Assembly: GCA_003506275.1 (NCBI GenBank)
Contig: DOBD01000284.1
Span: 1 to 8,022 of the forward strand
Direction: 5' to 3'
Length of the DNA: 8,022 bases
Origin: Bacteroidales bacterium
GTDB taxonomy: Bacteria > Bacteroidota > Bacteroidia > Bacteroidales > UBA1402
Numbering within the stretch: the first letter of the stretch is position 1; every line of letters starts with the position of its first letter. Both the position numbers and the translations under genes were made by a program. The notes beneath the pieces are model-generated. The model was not told the origin of the DNA. It was given only the letters and a program-made list of their open reading frames with translations, and ran no database searches. Of the stretch, positions 5,856 through 8,022 are shown piece by piece.

Positions 5856-5870
5856 CAGTCCTTATCTTTG
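5839..5870 (+). promoter_or_regulatory. Probable Bacteroidota promoter of the DUF5703 gene
   Basis: TATCTTTG at 5863-5870 fits the -7 consensus TAnnTTTG exactly. A weaker -33 box, TTCG (consensus TTTG), lies 20 bp upstream at 5839-5842. Transcription would start near 5876, leaving a leader of only about 15 nt before the ATG at 5892. Confidence 0.5.
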
Positions 5871-5891
5871 GGGCGACTCAGATAAAGACCT

Positions 5892-8022
5892 ATGCCAAAC
5901 AAATACCACCTTACACTCCATATAATTTTGATTTCCAGCTTTTTAGCCGCGGCAACCAACACCCTGCGTGCCGCCAATAATTGGCTGGATGACTACAATG
6001 TGACTTGGAACTCGCCCAGCAAGAATGCGGGGGAAAGCATGCACTGCGGCGGGGGTGATATCGGACTCAACGTATGGGTGGAAAACGGGGACGTATTGAT
6101 GTACATGGCCAGGAGTGGCACGTTCAACGAGTTGAGCGGGTTTCCCAAATTGGGAAGGCTAAGACTACGGTTGGATCCTAACCCGTTTAAAAACAGCACC
6201 GAATTCAAGCAGACACTTAACCTTAAAGAGGGTGCCGTTGAAATAATGGGCGATCGCTACGGCATGAAGGCCGTTGTGACGGTATGGGTGGATGTGTTCC
6301 GCCCGGTCATTCACCTGGACGTGGCCGGCAACCAGAAAATGACGGCCAGCCTCACCTACGAAAACTGGCGTCTCACCGACCAGGTGATGGGCAAGGGTGA
6401 AAAAGAGGCCATGCGTTCCTGGCTGGGTGCCCCGGTGGAGCCGAAGCTGCGCAAGGATGAGGTCACCTTTGTCGCCAACAACAGTGCCATCCTTTTTTTC
6501 CATCAAAACCGAAACACCGATGGTTGCTTCGATCTCTTGGTACAACAACAAGGCTTGGAGAGCGTCAAGGATCAATTGGACAATCCGCTGAAAAACCGCA
6601 TTTTCGGTGGCATAGTCAAAGGACGCAACTTTGTGGCCGACAGCACGGAAACGGGCCGTTACGCAAGTACACCCTACAAAGGCTGGCGGCTGAAAAGCCA
6701 ATTACCCGCCACCAGACACAAACTGGAGATTGTGTTACACACAGCCCAGGCAGAACGCTTAGATGTGTGGGAAGCCGGCCTGGCCACCGCCATTACTGAA
6801 GCAGCCCAAAACAATAAAAAAGCGCGCAAGGCCACTCAGGATTGGTGGGAGGCCTACTGGGACCGCAGTTACATCCGCATCAACGAACGCGACCCGGCAT
6901 CCACCTCCCAACCCTGGCAAGTGGGACGCAACTACCAGGTATTTCGCTACCAGTTGGGCTGCAACGCCTTTGGCGAATACCCCACCAAGTTCAACGGCGG
7001 CCTGTTCACTTTCGACCCCGAATACGTTGACCCCAAACGCACCTATTCGCCCGACTACAGGGCCTGGGGCGGGGGCAGCTTTACCGCGCAAAACCAGCGC
7101 CTGGTTTACTGGCCGCTGCTGAAAAGCGGCGATGTCGACCTGATGAAGCCCCAGTTTGATTTTTACAACCGGTTGTTGCACAACGCCGAACTGCGCACCC
7201 AGGTGTATTGGGGCCATCAAGGCGCCAGTTTCACCGAGCAACTGGAATTGCTGGGATTGCCCGTAGGCTACGAATACGGCTGGAAACGACCCGCTTTTTA
7301 CGACAAAGGCATGCAGTACAACAAATGGGTGGACTACCAATGGGACACGGTGCTGGAATTCTGTTTCATGATGCTGGAAGCTCACCGGTACGCCGGCATG
7401 GACATCAAGCCCTACCTACCCCTGATGGAAAGCGCCCTGCGTTTCTACGACGAACACTACCAATACCTGGCTGAGCGCCGCTCACCGGCAACACTCGACG
7501 CCAATGGCCACCTGGTCCTTTACCCGGGTACTGCCTGCGAGACCTACAAAATGGCCACCAACGCCACCAGCACCATCTGTGCCCTACAAAGTGTATTGAA
7601 CGGATTGTTGGCACTTGACAGCACCTTTTTTAGCCCTGATACCCGCAGCTATCTGAAAGGTCTCCTCACCCGCATCCCCCCCATCAGCTTCAGGGAAATG
7701 AACGGGTATAAGGTCATCGCTCCGGCCAAATCGTTCGAGCGCATCAACAACACGGAAATACCCCAGCTCTACCCCGTCTTTCCCTATGGCTGGTACGGTG
7801 TGGGCAAACCCGACCTGCCAGTGGCCATCGACACCTGGAAGTACGGCATCGAAAACCCCGAACAAAAGCATTACCAAAGCTGGCACCAGGACAATATTTT
7901 CTGCGCCCGACTGGGACTGACTGACGAAGCAAAAGCCTTGACATTGAAAAAGCTGGGAGATGCTCCCCGACGCTTCCCCACCTGGTGGGGGCCTGGCAAC
8001 GACTGGGTGCCCGACCACAACT
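5892..8022 (+). CDS. Exported DUF5703-domain protein, probable glycoside hydrolase-like enzyme, 3' end missing
   Basis: The frame is open without a stop from ATG 5892 to the window end, giving 710 residues. It starts with a signal peptide: KYHLTLHIILISSFLAAA, with cleavage likely after LRA (residue 27). A stop at 5883-5885 in the same frame fixes 5892 as the first possible start. Residues about 30-300 match the DUF5703 N-terminal beta domain: YNVTWNSPSKNAGESM (35-50), GGGDIGLNVWVENGDVL (53-69) and LGRLRLRL. From DWWEAYWDRSYI (317-328) onward the sequence has the look of an (alpha/alpha) toroid as in GH95/GH65-like enzymes: PTKFNGGLF (364-372), WGGGSFTAQNQR (392-403), YWGHQGASFTEQ (439-450), YPGTACETYKMATNATST (544-561) and WHQDN (664-668). 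Glu449, Glu550 and Asp667 are possible catalytic acids, not verified. Such proteins are probably periplasmic or surface carbohydrate-active enzymes of Bacteroidota; the substrate is unknown. Probably some 50-100 residues are cut off. The gene is distinctly GC-richer than the minus-strand genes. Confidence 0.88.
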   Translation, partial: MPNKYHLTLHIILISSFLAAATNTLRAANNWLDDYNVTWNSPSKNAGESMHCGGGDIGLNVWVENGDVLMYMARSGTFNELSGFPKLGRLRLRLDPNPFKNSTEFKQTLNLKEGAVEIMGDRYGMKAVVTVWVDVFRPVIHLDVAGNQKMTASLTYENWRLTDQVMGKGEKEAMRSWLGAPVEPKLRKDEVTFVANNSAILFFHQNRNTDGCFDLLVQQQGLESVKDQLDNPLKNRIFGGIVKGRNFVADSTETGRYASTPYKGWRLKSQLPATRHKLEIVLHTAQAERLDVWEAGLATAITEAAQNNKKARKATQDWWEAYWDRSYIRINERDPASTSQPWQVGRNYQVFRYQLGCNAFGEYPTKFNGGLFTFDPEYVDPKRTYSPDYRAWGGGSFTAQNQRLVYWPLLKSGDVDLMKPQFDFYNRLLHNAELRTQVYWGHQGASFTEQLELLGLPVGYEYGWKRPAFYDKGMQYNKWVDYQWDTVLEFCFMMLEAHRYAGMDIKPYLPLMESALRFYDEHYQYLAERRSPATLDANGHLVLYPGTACETYKMATNATSTICALQSVLNGLLALDSTFFSPDTRSYLKGLLTRIPPISFREMNGYKVIAPAKSFERINNTEIPQLYPVFPYGWYGVGKPDLPVAIDTWKYGIENPEQKHYQSWHQDNIFCARLGLTDEAKALTLKKLGDAPRRFPTWWGPGNDWVPDHN

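Larger units (their letters stand above)
5309..5891. other. Gene-poor junction between the accessory island and the DUF5703 gene
   Basis: No intact gene is convincing in these 583 bp. The stretch holds the HIRAN fragment (5348-5419), a doubtful plus-strand frame (5418-5594), a pair of 10-bp direct repeats (5611-5632), a GC-rich inverted/direct repeat cluster (5734-5798), a 10-bp tandem repeat (5836-5855) and the probable promoter of the next gene (5839-5870). Base composition changes from AT-rich to GC-rich around 5700. Confidence 0.6.

Noticed and set aside
5703..5977. Short frames on both strands through the GC-rich repeat block
   Set aside because: The translations are Pro/Gly/Arg-rich, as expected for a GC-rich repeat, and overlap the promoter and start of the DUF5703 gene.
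6759..7385. Long minus-strand open frame (208 codons)
   Set aside because: It is antisense to the DUF5703 gene, whose frame shows a signal peptide and family motifs. The antisense frame is a by-product of its GC-rich codons. The same holds for minus-strand frames at 6165-6701 and 7584-8018.

Overview
The window looks like Bacteroidota DNA. The evidence is two upstream sequences that match the Bacteroidota sigma-factor promoter (TAnnTTTG), start codons without Shine-Dalgarno sequences, and a secreted DUF5703-type protein that is common in that phylum. Species cannot be told from the sequence.

Layout. (a) 1-~323: the right end of an IS21-family insertion sequence, holding the last 77 codons of its IstB helper ATPase and two 18-bp terminal sub-repeats. 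(b) 505-5076: five genes, all on the minus strand. In transcription order they are an AlbA_2/GHKL-fold/winged-helix regulator-like protein (5076-3754), a stand-alone HIRAN-domain protein (3598-3260), a 75-residue single-pass membrane protein (3217-2990), a helix-turn-helix/WYL regulator (2886-1984) and an AAA_14/DUF4143 ATPase (1794-505). The ATPase has a near-ideal promoter overlapped by a 22-bp inverted repeat. A perfect 16-bp-stem hairpin and an unusual set of 11-bp repeats lie between the AlbA_2 gene and the HIRAN gene. (c) 5077-5891: about 800 bp without an intact gene. It holds a frameshifted gene remnant, a 57/59-bp duplicate of the start of the HIRAN gene, a doubtful short plus-strand frame and a GC-rich repeat-laden stretch. 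(d) 5892-8022 and beyond: a plus-strand, clearly more GC-rich gene for an exported DUF5703 family protein, probably a carbohydrate-active enzyme, cut by the window end (710 residues visible). It spans all of the right part of the window.

Reading of the whole: an AT-richer accessory island (IS, ATPase, WYL regulator, HIRAN, AlbA_2 protein, gene debris) abuts a more typical chromosomal polysaccharide-utilisation type gene. WYL regulators, HIRAN domains and AlbA_2 proteins all occur in stress or defence settings, so a co-regulated minus-strand cassette is possible. No recognisable effector (nuclease, protease or toxin) of a known defence system is visible, and that link is inference only.
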